Below, piece after piece: positions 46,256 to 55,976 of a stretch of 64,000 nt of DNA. Position 1 is the first letter of the stretch. Every line of letters starts with the position of its first letter. This DNA is from JAMDEO01 sp963775295 (GTDB taxonomy: Bacteria > Actinomycetota > Thermoleophilia > RBG-16-64-13), in NCBI GenBank assembly GCA_963775295.1, contig CAVZIK010000006.1, positions 2,356,001 to 2,420,000 of the forward strand, read 5' to 3'. The position numbers were made by a program, and so were the translations under genes. A model generated the notes under the pieces. That model was not told where the DNA came from and did not search any database. It saw only the letters and a list, made by a program, of their open reading frames with translations.

Positions 46256-47358
46256 CGGGCTCCCACGAACAAAGACTTGCGCGGGTGCGCCGACGCATTC
46301 TCGAGGAAGACCTAGCCGCCGTAGTGGTTCTGGGCGAAGCCGACTGTCTCTACCTGACGGGATTTACCGGCGATGCGGCCAGCGTCTGCGTCAGCGCCGA
46401 CGAACTGGTCTTGTTCACCGATCCCAGGTTCACCGTGCAGGCGAAGCAGGAGGCGCCTTCCGCGAAGCTTGTAGTCTTCACAGAAGGTCGCGACGATCTC
46501 TTGCCCGGCATCTTGACCGAAATTCTGTCGCGGGAACGCCCAGAACAGCCGGTCGTGGGCATCGACCCGACCCACTTGACGGTCAAGCGTTGGGATGATC
46601 TACGACCGCTCCTAGAGGACGCTGGTCTTCATTGGAAGCTGGTGGGCGATGTGGTGGAGAGCTGCAGACAGGTCAAGTTTCCCGATGAGCTTGAGGCCAT
46701 GCGCGCGTCCGCGGCTCTGGTCACCACGGCCTTCGAGTATCTCGAGAGCACCAGGGTTATTGGGCGCACAGAACTGGATATCGCACTAGATATAGAGATG
46801 TTCTTGCGCAGAAACGGCTCCGAGGGAGTCGCCTTCCCCTTCATAGTGGCGACAGGGGCTAGGGGGGCTATGCCGCACGCCGAGGCGTCCGACGTTATGA
46901 TCCGGAGTGGTCAGTTAATCGTGCTCGACTTGGGGACCATCGTGAACGGTTACGCCAGCGACGTCACTCGGACCTACGCTACCGGCCCGGTCGACGAGGA
47001 GTTGCTGCGGGCCTACGACCTCGTGCGGCGCGCGCAAGCGGCAGCCGTGTCGGCAGCCAAGGCCGGGATGCCCTGCCGGGAACTTGACGCGATTGCGCGC
47101 GATCAACTCGCGGAGGGCAGCCTGGCCGATAGGTTCGTTCACAGCTTGGGGCACGGCGTCGGGTTGGAAGTCCACGAGGCGCCCAACGTCAGCCTCAGGT
47201 CCGAATCGGTGCTGGAATCCGGGATGGTCATCACTATTGAACCGGGGGTCTACTTTCCCGGTCGAGGCGGCATCCGCATCGAAGACACGGTCGTGATCCG
47301 TGACGACGACGTTGAAGTCCTCACGGATTGGCCGAGAGAGTTGCGTTTCCTATCGTAA
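46252..47358 (+). CDS. pepP: Xaa-Pro aminopeptidase (M24 family)
   Basis: 368 residues. A creatinase-N domain (1 to about 130) precedes the pita-bread fold, whose metal ligands lie in LIVLDLGTIVNGYASDVTRTY (two Asp), HSLGHGVGLEVHEAP (His) and ITIEPGVYFPGRGGIRIEDT (two Glu). Releases N-terminal residues before proline. ATGA overlap with aroQ. The peptidase-efp order is common in Gram-positive genomes, and it recurs here. Confidence 0.92.
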   Translation: MTGSHEQRLARVRRRILEEDLAAVVVLGEADCLYLTGFTGDAASVCVSADELVLFTDPRFTVQAKQEAPSAKLVVFTEGRDDLLPGILTEILSRERPEQPVVGIDPTHLTVKRWDDLRPLLEDAGLHWKLVGDVVESCRQVKFPDELEAMRASAALVTTAFEYLESTRVIGRTELDIALDIEMFLRRNGSEGVAFPFIVATGARGAMPHAEASDVMIRSGQLIVLDLGTIVNGYASDVTRTYATGPVDEELLRAYDLVRRAQAAAVSAAKAGMPCRELDAIARDQLAEGSLADRFVHSLGHGVGLEVHEAPNVSLRSESVLESGMVITIEPGVYFPGRGGIRIEDTVVIRDDDVEVLTDWPRELRFLS

Positions 47359-47468
47359 GATCGGCACTCGTTTTCGCTGGGGCGGCCGTTGGTGTAGAAT
47401 CCACGACCGCGAAGATGCTTAACAAAAACTCGTCGCACACCCTAGCGGTTGTTGCTGGAGGTCGGACA

Positions 47469-48026
47469 GTGATCTCAACCAATCAGTTCAAAGTCGGAAT
47501 GACGATCAGATATGAGGGCGACATCTACCGCATCGCCGAATATCAACACGTCAAGCCCGGAAAAGGCGGAGCCTTCGTCCGCACCAAGTTGCGGAATGTG
47601 GTCACCGGATCACTCGTGGAAAAGACCTTTCGACCCGAGCAGAAGTTCGATCAGTTGCGCACCGAGAACCGGCCCATGACCTATCTCTATGAGGAGCCCG
47701 ATCAGGTCGTCTTCATGGACGCTGCGTCTTTCGAGCAACTTTCTCTACCCAAGAGTTCTCTCGAGGGGCGTTTTGACCTCATGACGGTCAACATGGAGGT
47801 CGAGGTCGTCTACATCGACGACGAGCCATTTGATGTCGAACTCCCCACCTTCGTCGACCTCAAGATCGTGGACACTGCGGCCGGCGTTCGTGGCGACACA
47901 GTGTCCGGCGGTTCCAAAGAGGCCGTTCTGGAGACGGGTGCAAGCATGCAAGTGCCCCTGTTCATCGAACCGGGAGATGTGGTCCGCGTAGACACGCGCA
48001 CGCGTGGCTATGTGACAAGAGCGTAG
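47469..48026 (+). CDS. efp: Elongation factor P
   Basis: 185 residues, three beta-barrel domains; rescues ribosomes stalled on polyproline. ISTNQFKVGMTIRYEGDIYRI start and tip loop VKPGKGGAFVR with Lys32 at the position modified in E. coli (Lys34). GTG at 47469 after GGAGG is preferred over an in-frame ATG at 47415, which would add an unrelated 18-residue extension. A TAGAAT box at 47395-47400 may be its promoter. No modification enzyme gene is nearby. Confidence 0.95.
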   Translation: MISTNQFKVGMTIRYEGDIYRIAEYQHVKPGKGGAFVRTKLRNVVTGSLVEKTFRPEQKFDQLRTENRPMTYLYEEPDQVVFMDAASFEQLSLPKSSLEGRFDLMTVNMEVEVVYIDDEPFDVELPTFVDLKIVDTAAGVRGDTVSGGSKEAVLETGASMQVPLFIEPGDVVRVDTRTRGYVTRA

Positions 48027-48150
48027 CTGCAACCGCATCTTGGTATACTTCGCCCTCCGAGGCTTCGTCGCAGGACGTTACTCTACGGGGTCTTTGGATG
48101 ACTTCACAAACCGGGTCCCGTCTCTCCCGAGAGGAAGGCGTTAAGCGGTC

Positions 48151-48453
48151 ATGACCGAGTATCGGATCACCACTTCTGTTCTGGAAGACATCGTTCGGGG
48201 GTCAGTCGCGGCCGACAACCGCGTGCGCGTGCACGCGCCCTTGCCTCTCATGCGAACTCGTCCGGTGGATATCGTGGTGGACGGCGATAAGTGCGAAGTC
48301 GTCATCCATCTCGACGCTCGCTTGGGTGAAGCCCTTCCAGCGCTGGCATCCGACGTGCGCTCAGCCGTGGCGGGGGCCCTTACTCGCATGACCGGACTGG
48401 TAGTGAGTTCGGTGGATGTGGTGTTCGCCAGCGTCTTCCCAGCAGGCACCTAA
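48151..48453 (+). CDS. Asp23/Gls24-family protein
   Basis: 100 residues. The pattern GDKCEVVIHLDARLGEALPALASDVRSAVAGALTRMTGLVVSSVDVVFASV follows the Asp23/Gls24 family (an amphipathic helix then 'tG..v..VdV.V..v'). Such proteins associate with the Gram-positive envelope and their gene often lies between efp and nusB, as here. RBS GAGGAAGG. Role uncertain. Confidence 0.75.
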   Translation: MTEYRITTSVLEDIVRGSVAADNRVRVHAPLPLMRTRPVDIVVDGDKCEVVIHLDARLGEALPALASDVRSAVAGALTRMTGLVVSSVDVVFASVFPAGT

Positions 48454-48464
48454 CCCTTCCCGCC

Positions 48465-48905
48465 ATGCCAGCAGGCCGCAGAAGCGCCCGGCGCCAAGCC
48501 GTGTTCGTCCTGTATCAGCAGGATCTGCTCAAGCTGACGCCGGAGGCCGCTATGCAGCGTCTTCAGGGGACCGAACTGGATGAGTACGCTTTGGTCCTCG
48601 TCATGGGTGTTGCGCGCGAACTGGCCCGCATAGATGCGATCCTAGAGGAGCACGTCTCCGGATGGAGCGTCGATCGTCTAGGTGTTCTGGAGCGCTCGAT
48701 CCTCCGCTTGGCTGCTTTTGAGCTGCTATCACGCCCGGATATTCCAAAGGCTGTCGCCATCGACGAAGCTGTTGCCCTGGCGAAGCGGTTTTGCTCCGAC
48801 GAAGCCGGCGCCCTCGTCAATGGGGTTCTCGGTTCGCTGGCGGAAGTGCGAGACGTGGAGGCTGACGAGGCTGACGGCGCCAAGCTGGGGGAGAGTCAAC
48901 AATGA
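48465..48905 (+). CDS. nusB: Transcription antitermination factor NusB
   Basis: 146 residues, all-helical. SARRQAVFVLYQQDL at the N-terminus and ERSILRLAAFELLSRPDIPKAVAIDEAVALAKRFCSDEAGALVNGVLGSL in the C-terminal half are diagnostic. Binds boxA of rRNA leaders with NusE. Overlaps dxs by 4 nt. Confidence 0.93.
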   Translation: MPAGRRSARRQAVFVLYQQDLLKLTPEAAMQRLQGTELDEYALVLVMGVARELARIDAILEEHVSGWSVDRLGVLERSILRLAAFELLSRPDIPKAVAIDEAVALAKRFCSDEAGALVNGVLGSLAEVRDVEADEADGAKLGESQQ

Positions 48906-50848
48906 GCGCATACGATGAGCGTCTCATAGACCAACTGGACCTTCCGGGGGCACTCCACGATCTGGACGCGACGTCTATGCGTCGGGTCGCGGCCGAGCTG
49001 CGCGACGAGATTATCGAGACGGTCTCATGCAACGGAGGGCATCTCGGCGCCAGTCTAGGGGCCGTCGAGTTGGCCCTGGCCCTCCACGCTGAGCTAGACA
49101 CGCCTAGAGACGCAATAATCTGGGACGTTGGGCACCAGTCCTACGCACACAAACTGCTGACTGGGAGGCTGCATTCATTTCGATCTATCCGACAGTTTGG
49201 CGGACTCTCTGGTTTTCCCTGTCGTGCTGAAAGCCCCTTCGACGCCTACGGAACGGGGCACAGCAGCAGCTCCATCAGCGCCGCTGTGGGAATGGCTGAA
49301 TCAAGAAGACGCGTTATCCCACGTGCTCCGACGGATGCGTCAGAGCAGGCGCTTCCTCCCGCCCCCAGAGGGCGCGTAGTGGCGGTCATCGGTGACGGAG
49401 CACTGACAGGCGGAATGGCCTACGAGGCCCTGAATCACGCGGGCCACCTGGGCACACCCATCCTTGTCGTTCTGAACGACAACGCTATGTCTATAGAGCG
49501 CAATGTAGGCGCAATGAGCAGCTATTTGTCCAAGCTGCGCACCGATCCCAAGCTTTCGCGCTTCCGCCACGATCTCGAAAGGCGGCTGCAACGCCTGCCT
49601 GCCGTGGGAGAGCGCGTAGCGGCCATGGGCGGACAACTCAAAGACAGCATCAAAGCGGCTCTCGTGCCGGGCATGCTGTTTGAGGAGCTCGGCTTCACTT
49701 ACGTGGGGGTGGTCGACGGACATGATGTTGAAGAGCTGCGGGAGACCATCCGCCGCTCTCTGGCTCACGACGGACCGGTCCTGTTGCACTGCCGGACGGT
49801 CAAGGGAAAGGGCTACTCCCCGGCCGAAAAACAGCCCGGTCGATACCACGGTACCCCTCCCTTCTGCGTGCCCACAGGAGAGAGTCTCGACCCGGAAGGA
49901 CCGACCACGTTCACTCACGCCTTTGGAGAGGCGCTCGTTGAGCTTGCAAGGCAGGATGAGAGGATCGTGGGCATAACGGCGGCCATGGCCGCTGGAACGG
50001 GGCTTGATCTGCTCAAGGAAGTCTTTCCCGAGAGGTTCTTCGACGTCGGCATCGCCGAAGCCCATGCCGTCGGCCTTGCGGCCGGAATGGCGGCTGACGG
50101 CAAGAGACCGGTGGTCGCTATCTACTCCACTTTTCTTCAGCGGGCTTACGACCAGATCATCCACGATGTGTGTCTGCAAGGCCTTCCGGTTGTGTTTGCG
50201 GTCGATCGGGCCGGCCTGGTAGGGGAGGATGGTCCCACTCATCATGGCGCTTTCGATTTGTCGTTCCTGAGAATCATCCCCGGTCTGACCGTGTTCGTCC
50301 CCAAAGACGAGGCCGAGTTGCAGCGCCTGCTGGCAACCGCGCTGTCGCTGGATGGGCCGTCCGTCATCCGCTACCCCCGCTCAGCCGGCAGCGGCGTGGC
50401 ACTCGTCAAGCCAATCCAGCCCTTCCACGGACCCTGGGTGGAGACGCTTCGAACGGGATCGGATGTCGCCATCCTCGGCCTCGGGCCGGGGGTTCAACTC
50501 GCCGTCCGGGCGGCGGAGCTTCTTCACGAAATAGGTATTGAGGCCACAGTCGCGAACGTGAGACGAGTGCATCCATTGGACAGCCAATGCCTGCTCGATC
50601 TTGTGGACGGTCACAAGGCGGTGGTCACCGTTGAAGACAACTCGCTGGCCGGCGGCTTCGGATCTGCCATCCTCGAACTCTTCGCAGACCATAGAGTGGC
50701 CCTCCCGGTAGGCCGTGTTGGACTTCCGGATGCTTTCGTACAGCAGGGCCGTCTCGACCTCCTCAGGGAAGAGGTGGGGCTGAGCGCCGAATCCATCGCT
50801 CGCGTCGCCGGCGCCTTGCTAACGAGCGCCGACGACTCTGCGAAATAG
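48902..50848 (+). CDS. dxs: 1-deoxy-D-xylulose-5-phosphate synthase
   Basis: 648 residues, thiamin-diphosphate transketolase family, first enzyme of the MEP isoprenoid pathway. DVGHQSYAHKLLTGR (catalytic His), GDGALTGGMAYEALNHAG (ThDP site), VVDGHDVEELRE, and DRAGLVGEDGPTHHGAFDLSFL in the pyrimidine domain. A short Pro/Ala-rich insert around residues 135-155 (RAPTDASEQALPPAPRG) is not typical. ATG overlaps the nusB stop (ATGA). Confidence 0.96.
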   Translation: MSAYDERLIDQLDLPGALHDLDATSMRRVAAELRDEIIETVSCNGGHLGASLGAVELALALHAELDTPRDAIIWDVGHQSYAHKLLTGRLHSFRSIRQFGGLSGFPCRAESPFDAYGTGHSSSSISAAVGMAESRRRVIPRAPTDASEQALPPAPRGRVVAVIGDGALTGGMAYEALNHAGHLGTPILVVLNDNAMSIERNVGAMSSYLSKLRTDPKLSRFRHDLERRLQRLPAVGERVAAMGGQLKDSIKAALVPGMLFEELGFTYVGVVDGHDVEELRETIRRSLAHDGPVLLHCRTVKGKGYSPAEKQPGRYHGTPPFCVPTGESLDPEGPTTFTHAFGEALVELARQDERIVGITAAMAAGTGLDLLKEVFPERFFDVGIAEAHAVGLAAGMAADGKRPVVAIYSTFLQRAYDQIIHDVCLQGLPVVFAVDRAGLVGEDGPTHHGAFDLSFLRIIPGLTVFVPKDEAELQRLLATALSLDGPSVIRYPRSAGSGVALVKPIQPFHGPWVETLRTGSDVAILGLGPGVQLAVRAAELLHEIGIEATVANVRRVHPLDSQCLLDLVDGHKAVVTVEDNSLAGGFGSAILELFADHRVALPVGRVGLPDAFVQQGRLDLLREEVGLSAESIARVAGALLTSADDSAK

Positions 50849-50854
50849 CGCGCA

Positions 50855-51688
50855 ATGGCTGCGGGCAAACGCGTCCGTCTCGACGAATTGGTGGTCCAGC
50901 GCGGGCTTGCTCCCACCCGTAGCGCTGCGAGGGCCCTCATTATGGCCGGCGTCGTGCTCGTCGATGGCCAGGTCAGCGACAAAGCGGGCACTCCCATAGT
51001 GGCCGGCGCGAACCTAGTCCTGAAAGAGCGTCCACGTTTCGTCTCCAGAGGTGGAGAGAAGCTGGATCACGCGCTCCAAATGTTCGGACTGGACGCGGCT
51101 GGACAGAGCGTTCTTGACGTGGGTGCATCCACCGGGGGTTTCGTGGACTGCCTGCTTCAGGCGGGTGCGGCCAGGGTCATCGCTCTGGACGTAGGCCGCG
51201 GACAGCTGGACGGCAGGTTGCGGAACGATGAACGAGTCTTCTGTCTGGAGAAGGTGAACGCCCGCTACCTGGAGCCGGAGGCGCTGCCATTCGTCCCGGA
51301 AATGCTGACGATGGACGTCTCCTTCATATCGGTCGCAAAGGTCCTGCCTGCGGTCATGGCCTGCATGAATCCGGCGTGTACGGGGGTCATCCTCATCAAG
51401 CCACAGTTCGAAGCAGGCCCGAAACAGGTGGGCAGAGGCGGCATAGTTCGCGACCCCGCTGTTCACCGGCAGGTCTTGCTGTACTTGGCTAGATTCGTCG
51501 TGTGCGAACTGGACGCCGAATTTCTCGGGGTTACCGATTCGGGGTTGCCCGGCACCGACGGCAACGTGGAGTACTTTTTCCATGTCGGCCGCAGTGGAGA
51601 AAAAGGTCACGGACTTGATACGCTGGAAGAACTGGTTGACGCGACTGTGGCGCGCGTCATGGACATGCCGAAGACTGGTGAGGCTTGA
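50855..51688 (+). CDS. tlyA: TlyA-family rRNA 2'-O-methyltransferase
   Basis: 277 residues. N-terminal S4 RNA-binding domain (RLDELVVQRGLAPTRSAARALIMAGVVLVDG), then an FtsJ-like methyltransferase with SRGGEKLDHAL, the AdoMet motif DVGASTGGFVDCLLQAGAARVIALDVG, DVSFISV and LIKPQFEAG. Actinobacterial TlyA methylates C1409 of 16S and C1920 of 23S and confers capreomycin sensitivity; the same target here is inference. Confidence 0.93.
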   Translation: MAAGKRVRLDELVVQRGLAPTRSAARALIMAGVVLVDGQVSDKAGTPIVAGANLVLKERPRFVSRGGEKLDHALQMFGLDAAGQSVLDVGASTGGFVDCLLQAGAARVIALDVGRGQLDGRLRNDERVFCLEKVNARYLEPEALPFVPEMLTMDVSFISVAKVLPAVMACMNPACTGVILIKPQFEAGPKQVGRGGIVRDPAVHRQVLLYLARFVVCELDAEFLGVTDSGLPGTDGNVEYFFHVGRSGEKGHGLDTLEELVDATVARVMDMPKTGEA

Positions 51689-51689
51689 G

Positions 51690-52538
51690 ATGAGGCAGGT
51701 AGTCCTACTCACCCACGGAGACGTGACCGTGGCGGCCGAGGCGCTGGATGAATCGCTGGGCATTCTCAGGGACCACGGCGTCTCCCTTCTCGTTCCACAA
51801 AACGAGTGGGACAAGCATGGAGACGTCCTCGCAGGTTTCGGCGACGTCACTCTGGCGCTGGAGCCGGACGACCTCTCCGAGGTCGACCTCTGCCTGGTAC
51901 TCGGCGGCGACGGCACAATGTTGCGAGCCCTTCACCTCACGAGAGATCTGGGGATCCCCGTCGCCGGAGTCAATCTGGGGCGCGTCGGTTTCCTCACTAC
52001 CATCCTCCCGCAGAACCTTTTCAGCGGTCTCAATCGGCTGCTAGACGGCGATTTTGTCGAGTATCCACTACTGGGGCTGGAAGCTACCGTGGGCGCTCAG
52101 ACTTTCAGAGCAACGAATGACGTCGTGGTGAGCAAGGGCGACCGTTCGCACGTCTGCTCTTTGGCACTGACCATCAACGGGGTGACCCTTTTTAAGGTCT
52201 TGTGCGACGGGGTGGTAGCGGGCACTCCCGCCGGTTCTTCGGCCTACAGCCTGGCGGCGGGCGGCCCTCTGTTAGGCATCGCGGTGCAGGCCTACGTGAT
52301 CAGTTTGGTCGCGCCGCACTCCGTGGGTGTCCGTCCGGTGGTGGCCGCTCCCGGCGATCTGCTCGAGATCATCAATACAGAAGACGAACTCGACTGCTAC
52401 GTCGACATTGACGGGCAACGCTCGGCCACCCTCACTCCTGGATCCACGCTGCGGGTCCGAACGACTCCGGCCATTGCTTCTCTGGCCTTGCTCGAAGGGG
52501 ACAGTCTGTATCACCACTTCCGCGACCGGCTCCTCTAG
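51690..52538 (+). CDS. nadK: NAD kinase
   Basis: 282 residues; makes NADP. LVLGGDGTMLRALHLTRD (GGDG motif), GVNLGRVGFLTT, the nucleotide-binding NDVVVSKGDRSHVCSL and DGVVAGTPAGSSAYSLAAGGPL. ATG at 51690 lies one base after the tlyA stop; the longer frame upstream overlaps tlyA. Confidence 0.95.
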   Translation: MRQVVLLTHGDVTVAAEALDESLGILRDHGVSLLVPQNEWDKHGDVLAGFGDVTLALEPDDLSEVDLCLVLGGDGTMLRALHLTRDLGIPVAGVNLGRVGFLTTILPQNLFSGLNRLLDGDFVEYPLLGLEATVGAQTFRATNDVVVSKGDRSHVCSLALTINGVTLFKVLCDGVVAGTPAGSSAYSLAAGGPLLGIAVQAYVISLVAPHSVGVRPVVAAPGDLLEIINTEDELDCYVDIDGQRSATLTPGSTLRVRTTPAIASLALLEGDSLYHHFRDRLL

Positions 52539-52552
52539 GGCGGGGCAGGCAG

Positions 52553-54256
52553 TTGCTCGTTTCGTTGACCATTCGCAACTTCGTTCTCATTGAAGATGCC
52601 GAGATGCACTTCGGGCCGGGGCTCACGGTGCTCACGGGCGAAACGGGGGCGGGTAAGACCCTTATGACGAGAGCCTTGGGCCTCTTGGTGGGAGAGCGCG
52701 CCGAGGATGGACTCGTTGGACGATCGGCCGACGAGGCCTCGGTCCAGGCGGTTTTCGACGTAGAAGCGGGAGCTCTCCGAGACATACCCCAAGAGATACG
52801 AGAACTCGCCTCAATCCGCCCCGGTGAAATAATCGTCACCAGGCGCCTGACCAAGCAGGGTCGGAACCGCTGCTACGTGAACGACTCGGCTATCACACTT
52901 GCCTCTCTCGGCGAGGTTGTGAGCAAGCTTCTGTCATTTTCCGGCCAGCATGAGTACCGGCGCCTACTCGATCCAGGGTATCAACTGGCAGTGCTGGACG
53001 AATGGTCGGGCGCAGACGTGGTGGCCCTGGCGGATCGGGTCGCCAAAACTGTGGAACGAGCCCACAAAACCCAAAAGCGCTTGGAGGAAGTGCGACTCTC
53101 GCGCGATGCGCGCCTGCGCGAGATCGACTTTCTGCGCTTCCAAGTGAACGAGTTAACCGCTGCGGCTCTTTCGGTGGACGAGGAGCGCGAATTGCTGGTA
53201 GAGCAGCGCAGACTGGCAAGAGCCGAGGACCTGCTTCGAAGTGTTGGGGCGGCGACGGCTCTTCTCAGCGGCGGTGACGATCAGCCCGACGCCGCAGACC
53301 TCACCGCCCAGGCCGCCACCCAACTGGCGAGCGTGTCCGGAGTCGACGAGGCGCTGGACACGCTGACGCACGGAATCACCGAAGTCCAATATCAGATATC
53401 CGAGCTTTCCCGGGAACTGCACCGGCTATTGGGCAACATCGCGGTGGATCCGGCAAGGCTGCAGGCGGTCGACGAGCGTCTGCGCCAATACACCGACCTC
53501 GCCCGCAAGTACGGTGGAGGCACCCAGGCCGCCCTGGTATTCCTCGGCACAGCGACCGAGGAACTCGGCGCTCTCGAGCGAACCGAGGAAGACCTCCAGA
53601 CCCTCGAAAGCACCCGTGACGCCCAGGTCGCGGAGGTGTTGGAATTAGCCGCCACGTTGAGTTCCCTCCGCACCGCCTCCGCACCGCTGCTTGAACGAGC
53701 CGTCGTGGCGCAACTCGCCGATCTGGGCATGCCGGAGGCCTCCATACTTGTCTCGTTGCAGTCTCGCAATGGCTGGGAGGGGCTGCGTGCCTCCGGCGCG
53801 GAATCTGTGGAATTCCTGCTGGCGGCCAACCCCGGGCAGCCTCCTCGAAGCCTTGCCCGTACCGCCTCGGGTGGAGAACTCTCTCGCGTTCTTCTTGCTC
53901 TCAAGTGCGCCCTCGCGGGAGCCGGAGGGAACGAGACGCTCATCCTCGACGAAGTGGACGCCGGCATCGGGGGGCGCACCGCGACCGCAGTCGGCCGGAA
54001 GATCCGAGAGTTGGCCTCGAACTCGCAGGTGATCGTGGTCACGCACCTCGCCCAAGTGGCGGCGCTCGCCGACCGGAACTATGTTGTGGAGAAGGTCGGC
54101 GGCGGCGGGCTGAAAGCCACCCGGCTGTCGCTGATAGACGGCGAAGCGGCTGTCGAGGAGCTCTGCAGGATGATGGGCGGGCGCCCGGACGACGTGGAGG
54201 CTATGGCCCACGCCCGTGAGTTGCGAGACAGGGCGGCGGGCAGCCTGCTAGACTAG
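52553..54256 (+). CDS. recN: DNA repair protein RecN
   Basis: 567 residues, SMC-like ATPase for double-strand-break repair. Walker A TVLTGETGAGKT at about 29-40, long coiled coils (about 160-370) and the ABC signature TASGGELSRVLLALK with Walker B ETLILDEVDAGIGGRTA near 450-475. TTG start at 52553, weak ribosome-binding site. The tlyA-nadK-recN order is widely conserved in Gram-positive bacteria. Confidence 0.95.
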   Translation: MLVSLTIRNFVLIEDAEMHFGPGLTVLTGETGAGKTLMTRALGLLVGERAEDGLVGRSADEASVQAVFDVEAGALRDIPQEIRELASIRPGEIIVTRRLTKQGRNRCYVNDSAITLASLGEVVSKLLSFSGQHEYRRLLDPGYQLAVLDEWSGADVVALADRVAKTVERAHKTQKRLEEVRLSRDARLREIDFLRFQVNELTAAALSVDEERELLVEQRRLARAEDLLRSVGAATALLSGGDDQPDAADLTAQAATQLASVSGVDEALDTLTHGITEVQYQISELSRELHRLLGNIAVDPARLQAVDERLRQYTDLARKYGGGTQAALVFLGTATEELGALERTEEDLQTLESTRDAQVAEVLELAATLSSLRTASAPLLERAVVAQLADLGMPEASILVSLQSRNGWEGLRASGAESVEFLLAANPGQPPRSLARTASGGELSRVLLALKCALAGAGGNETLILDEVDAGIGGRTATAVGRKIRELASNSQVIVVTHLAQVAALADRNYVVEKVGGGGLKATRLSLIDGEAAVEELCRMMGGRPDDVEAMAHARELRDRAAGSLLD

Positions 54257-54320
54257 ATGAGGCGCGGGGCTCGCAGGCCATGCGCCGCCCGGTTCATACA
54301 CCAGCGCGGTAGGGGAGAGC

Positions 54321-55976
54321 ATGGCTAAGCACGTATTCATCACGGGTGGCGTGGTTTCATCACTTGGGAAGGGAATCGCCGGCGCCTCGCTGGGCCGTCT
54401 TCTCAAGAGCCGCGGACTCAAAGTCGTCATACAGAAGTTCGATCCCTACCTCAACGTCGACCCCGGTACGATGAGCCCGTTCCAACACGGGGAAGTCTTC
54501 GTCACCGACGACGGAGCGGAGACAGATCTCGACCTCGGTCACTACGAGCGCTTCGTGGACGAGAATCTCACGCGCGATTCCAACGTGACCTCCGGGTCGA
54601 TCTACTACAACGTCATCCGCAAAGAACGTAAGGGCGATTACCTGGGCGGAACGGTGCAAGTGATCCCGCACATCACCAACGAGATCAAAGAGCGCATCGC
54701 GCGCGTCGCCAGGAACCCCGATGTCGACGTCGTCATCACCGAAATCGGCGGTACGGTTGGAGATATCGAGAGCCTCCCCTTCCTCGAAGCCATCCGTCAG
54801 TTCCGCAAGGAGATCGGCCGTCAAAACGTGGTGTACATCCACGTGACCCTTATTCCCTTCATCAACGCCAGCGGGGAGCTCAAGACCAAGCCCACCCAGC
54901 ACAGTGTGAATGAACTCCGGAGCATCGGAATCCAGCCCGACATCATCATCTGCCGTTCCGATCGCCCTATCAGCCAGGAGATGAAGGACAAGATCGCGCT
55001 ATTCACAGATGTCGAACCGCGGGCCGTTATCAGCTGCATCGACGCTTCCAGTATCTACTTTGTCCCCCTGAACCTTCGCGACGAGGGCCTCGACCGGCTG
55101 GTGGTCGACAAGCTCGCCCTCACTACCGGCCCCCTCCAACTGGAGGAGTGGACGGAGCTTGTGAACCGGGTGAAGCAGGCAACCGGTACCGTACGTATCG
55201 CGCTGGTGGGCAAGTATGTCCAGTTGCAGGACGCGTACCTCAGCGTCGTCGAGGCGTTACGGCACGCGGCCATCTATCACGGCCGTCAGCTCGAAGTCAT
55301 CTGGGTGGACGCCGAGACTCTGCGCAAGGAGGAGATTACCTCGAGGCTCGAGTCCGCCGACGGCATCCTCGTCCCGGGTGGCTTCGGAATCAGGGGCATC
55401 GAGGGCAAGATTCTCTCGGTCTGCTATTCGCGCGAGAACGGGGTTCCGTACCTCGGGCTCTGTCTCGGGCTGCAGGTAGCCGTCGCCGAGTTTGCCCGCC
55501 ACGTCGCAGGAATGGTCGGAGCTAACTCCTCGGAGTTCGATCCTTCCACGAACTATCCGGTCATCGATCTGCTTCCCGAACAAAAGGACATCGCGGACAT
55601 GGGCGGCACGATGCGTCTGGGAGCATCTCCCACCAAGCTGATCGCCGGCACGAGAGCCTATGCCGCCTACGGCGAGGAAGTAATCTACGAGCGGCACCGT
55701 CACCGCTATGAGGTGAACAACATCTTCCGCAGCATGCTATTGGAACATGGCCTCGTTATCAGCGGAATGACCCCGGACGAGCGTCTGGTCGAGGTTATCG
55801 AATTGCCCGAACACCCGTGGTTCGTAGCCTGTCAGTATCACCCTGAGTTCAAGAGTCGTCCCACAAGACCCCACCCATTATTCAGAGACTTCGTGGGAGC
55901 GGCCATCGAATGCGCTTGCGGCACCCAGGACAAGACGGCCGACATTGTCTGCGATGACGCCACGGAAAGTAACTAA
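54321..55976 (+). CDS. pyrG: CTP synthase
   Basis: 551 residues. Amidoligase domain (1 to about 270) with KHVFITGGVVSSLGKGIAGASLG and KFDPYLNVDPGTMSPFQHGE; class I glutamine amidotransferase with GGFGIRGIEGK, the nucleophile elbow YLGLCLGLQ and catalytic His-Glu in CQYHPEFKSRP. Aminates UTP to CTP. Begins after GTAGGGGAGAGC, 64 nt beyond recN. Confidence 0.97.
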   Translation: MAKHVFITGGVVSSLGKGIAGASLGRLLKSRGLKVVIQKFDPYLNVDPGTMSPFQHGEVFVTDDGAETDLDLGHYERFVDENLTRDSNVTSGSIYYNVIRKERKGDYLGGTVQVIPHITNEIKERIARVARNPDVDVVITEIGGTVGDIESLPFLEAIRQFRKEIGRQNVVYIHVTLIPFINASGELKTKPTQHSVNELRSIGIQPDIIICRSDRPISQEMKDKIALFTDVEPRAVISCIDASSIYFVPLNLRDEGLDRLVVDKLALTTGPLQLEEWTELVNRVKQATGTVRIALVGKYVQLQDAYLSVVEALRHAAIYHGRQLEVIWVDAETLRKEEITSRLESADGILVPGGFGIRGIEGKILSVCYSRENGVPYLGLCLGLQVAVAEFARHVAGMVGANSSEFDPSTNYPVIDLLPEQKDIADMGGTMRLGASPTKLIAGTRAYAAYGEEVIYERHRHRYEVNNIFRSMLLEHGLVISGMTPDERLVEVIELPEHPWFVACQYHPEFKSRPTRPHPLFRDFVGAAIECACGTQDKTADIVCDDATESN

